A DNA stretch of 5,147 nt, taken from positions 1 to 5,147 of the forward strand of contig CAAEEC010000168.1 of NCBI GenBank assembly GCA_900754755.1, written 5' to 3'. The notes beneath the pieces were generated by a model that saw only the letters and a list, made by a program, of their open reading frames with translations, ran no database searches and had not been told where the DNA came from. Shown here piece after piece: positions 4,382 through 5,147 of the stretch (its first letter is position 1; every line of letters starts with the position of its first letter). The position numbers and the translations under genes were made by a program. This stretch comes from Clostridia bacterium. GTDB taxonomy: Bacteria > Bacillota > Clostridia > Christensenellales > Aristaeellaceae.

Positions 4382-5147
4382 TTATGGCACAAAGCGCGCC
4401 GTGCGGCAGGCCATTTCGCGGATGCTCACGCGGCCAAAGCCGTCTACGCCGGAAGCGAGCGTGTCGTTGAGCGGAGCGGTCCACTTTTCGGGCAGCGCTT
4501 TGGCGCCCAGCATCACGCCCAGGATGGAACCGGCGGTCGCGCCGTTGCAGTCCGTATCGAAGCCGGGGATTACGGCAATGCTCAGCGTCTTTTCCAGATC
4601 CATCTCGCCCCAGAGAAGGGCGATGGATACGATCTGCGCATTGGAAATCGTGTGGCACCAATCGTGTCCGTTATGCTCATCCCAGCGCTCATGCACGCGT
4701 GCAAGCGCGCCCTCCCAATCAATGCCTTCCGCCCGCCAGGCGAACACGTCTTCCAAAGCGCGGTGGAGACGGCTTTCGGGCGGGATTTCGTTCATGCCCG
4801 CGCAAATGGCCTCGCGCGGAGTTTGCGCGCCAAACGCGGCGGCAATCGTCGCCGCCACCCACATCGCGCCATAGATGCCGTTTTTCACGTGGGAGATGCA
4901 CGCGTCGCGCCATGCCATATCCGCGGCTGTAGCCGGGTCGCCGGGGTTGATATAGCCATACAGGTCGGCGCGGATTTGCGCGCCAATCCATTCGCGATAG
5001 GCATTTTGGTGCGTGGCGGAGGCGGGCGGCTCATAGCCCAGCACAAAGTTGCGGTAGGCTACGCGTTCCGCCGTGCACAGGTGCAGGATGGGCAAATTCT
5101 GCATCCAACATTCCGCCACGTCTTCAGGCGCGAAATCCCGCCCGTAG
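4382..5147 (-). CDS. ADP-ribosylglycohydrolase family protein, C-terminal part (cut by window edge)
   Basis: The open frame runs off the right edge; 254 residues are visible and the N-terminus is missing. The family (DraG/ARH-like) removes ADP-ribose from proteins or other acceptors with two metal ions, usually Mg. The diagnostic C-terminal metal motif GFDTDCNGATAGSILG is present at visible residues 195-210, with Asp197 and Asp199 as the expected ligands. Upstream lie LPILHLCTAERVAYRN (18-33), YREWIGAQIRADLYGYINPG (50-69), MAWRDACISHVKNGIYG (77-93), and HDWCHTISNAQIVSIALLWG (161-180), all like the larger bacterial members of the family. A GTG codon at 5119 could be mistaken for a start, but it lies inside the conserved LP-x-LH region's lead-in, and seven or more family-like residues precede it (DFAPEDV). 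The true start is therefore beyond the window. The N-terminal metal motif cannot be checked. The gene ends in TAA, followed by a terminator hairpin. The substrate is unknown. Confidence 0.88.
   Translation of the reverse strand, partial: YGRDFAPEDVAECWMQNLPILHLCTAERVAYRNFVLGYEPPASATHQNAYREWIGAQIRADLYGYINPGDPATAADMAWRDACISHVKNGIYGAMWVAATIAAAFGAQTPREAICAGMNEIPPESRLHRALEDVFAWRAEGIDWEGALARVHERWDEHNGHDWCHTISNAQIVSIALLWGEMDLEKTLSIAVIPGFDTDCNGATAGSILGVMLGAKALPEKWTAPLNDTLASGVDGFGRVSIREMACRTARFVP

Noticed and set aside
3849..4661. A longer 270-residue version of the GNAT protein
   Set aside because: The extra 123 N-terminal residues come from the ADP-ribosylglycohydrolase gene read in another frame and cross a terminator hairpin; the GNAT domain begins exactly at the ATG at 4292.

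Overview
The window looks like chromosomal DNA from a GC-rich member of the Bacillota, most likely a gut-type Clostridia. The evidence is an ScpB gene, a DUF6062-type gene, an ECF sigma factor with an adjacent membrane anti-sigma protein of clostridial style, AGGAGG-type ribosome binding sites, and hairpin structures downstream of most genes. The taxonomic placement is inferred from gene content only. All six supported genes lie on the minus strand, so transcription runs from right to left.

Right part (3849-5147): the C-terminal part of an ADP-ribosylglycohydrolase family protein enters from the right edge. It ends at 4382, and a hairpin with a T-run follows. A small YpeA-like GNAT acetyltransferase gene (3849-4292) comes next. 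The 267 bp between it and the following gene hold a large perfect inverted repeat (3698-3743) and a smaller imperfect one (3605-3627).

Middle (1942-3581): an ECF-type sigma factor gene and a single-pass membrane protein gene overlap by 4 bp (ATGA). This is the standard layout of a sigma/anti-sigma signalling pair. The membrane protein's large outer part presumably senses an envelope signal.

Region 1453-1941 has no credible gene. It holds a perfect 15-bp-stem hairpin just after the anti-sigma gene, two imperfect copies of an ~82-84 bp repeat, further GC-rich hairpins, a terminator on the minus strand, and an extended -10 promoter driving the next operon.

Left part (182-1452): scpB (SMC-ScpAB chromosome condensation complex) and a DUF6062 gene again overlap by 4 bp and probably form a two-gene operon with its own promoter. 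No scpA is visible next to scpB. The DUF6062 protein carries two similar Cys/His modules that look metal-binding. The left edge (1-181) holds a strong hairpin after the operon and a possible fragment of a dispersed repeat.

No clear new defence or mobile system is visible. The most interesting points are the duplicated Cys/His module in a protein translationally coupled to ScpB, and the structured, repeat-rich intergenic element at 1563-1908.
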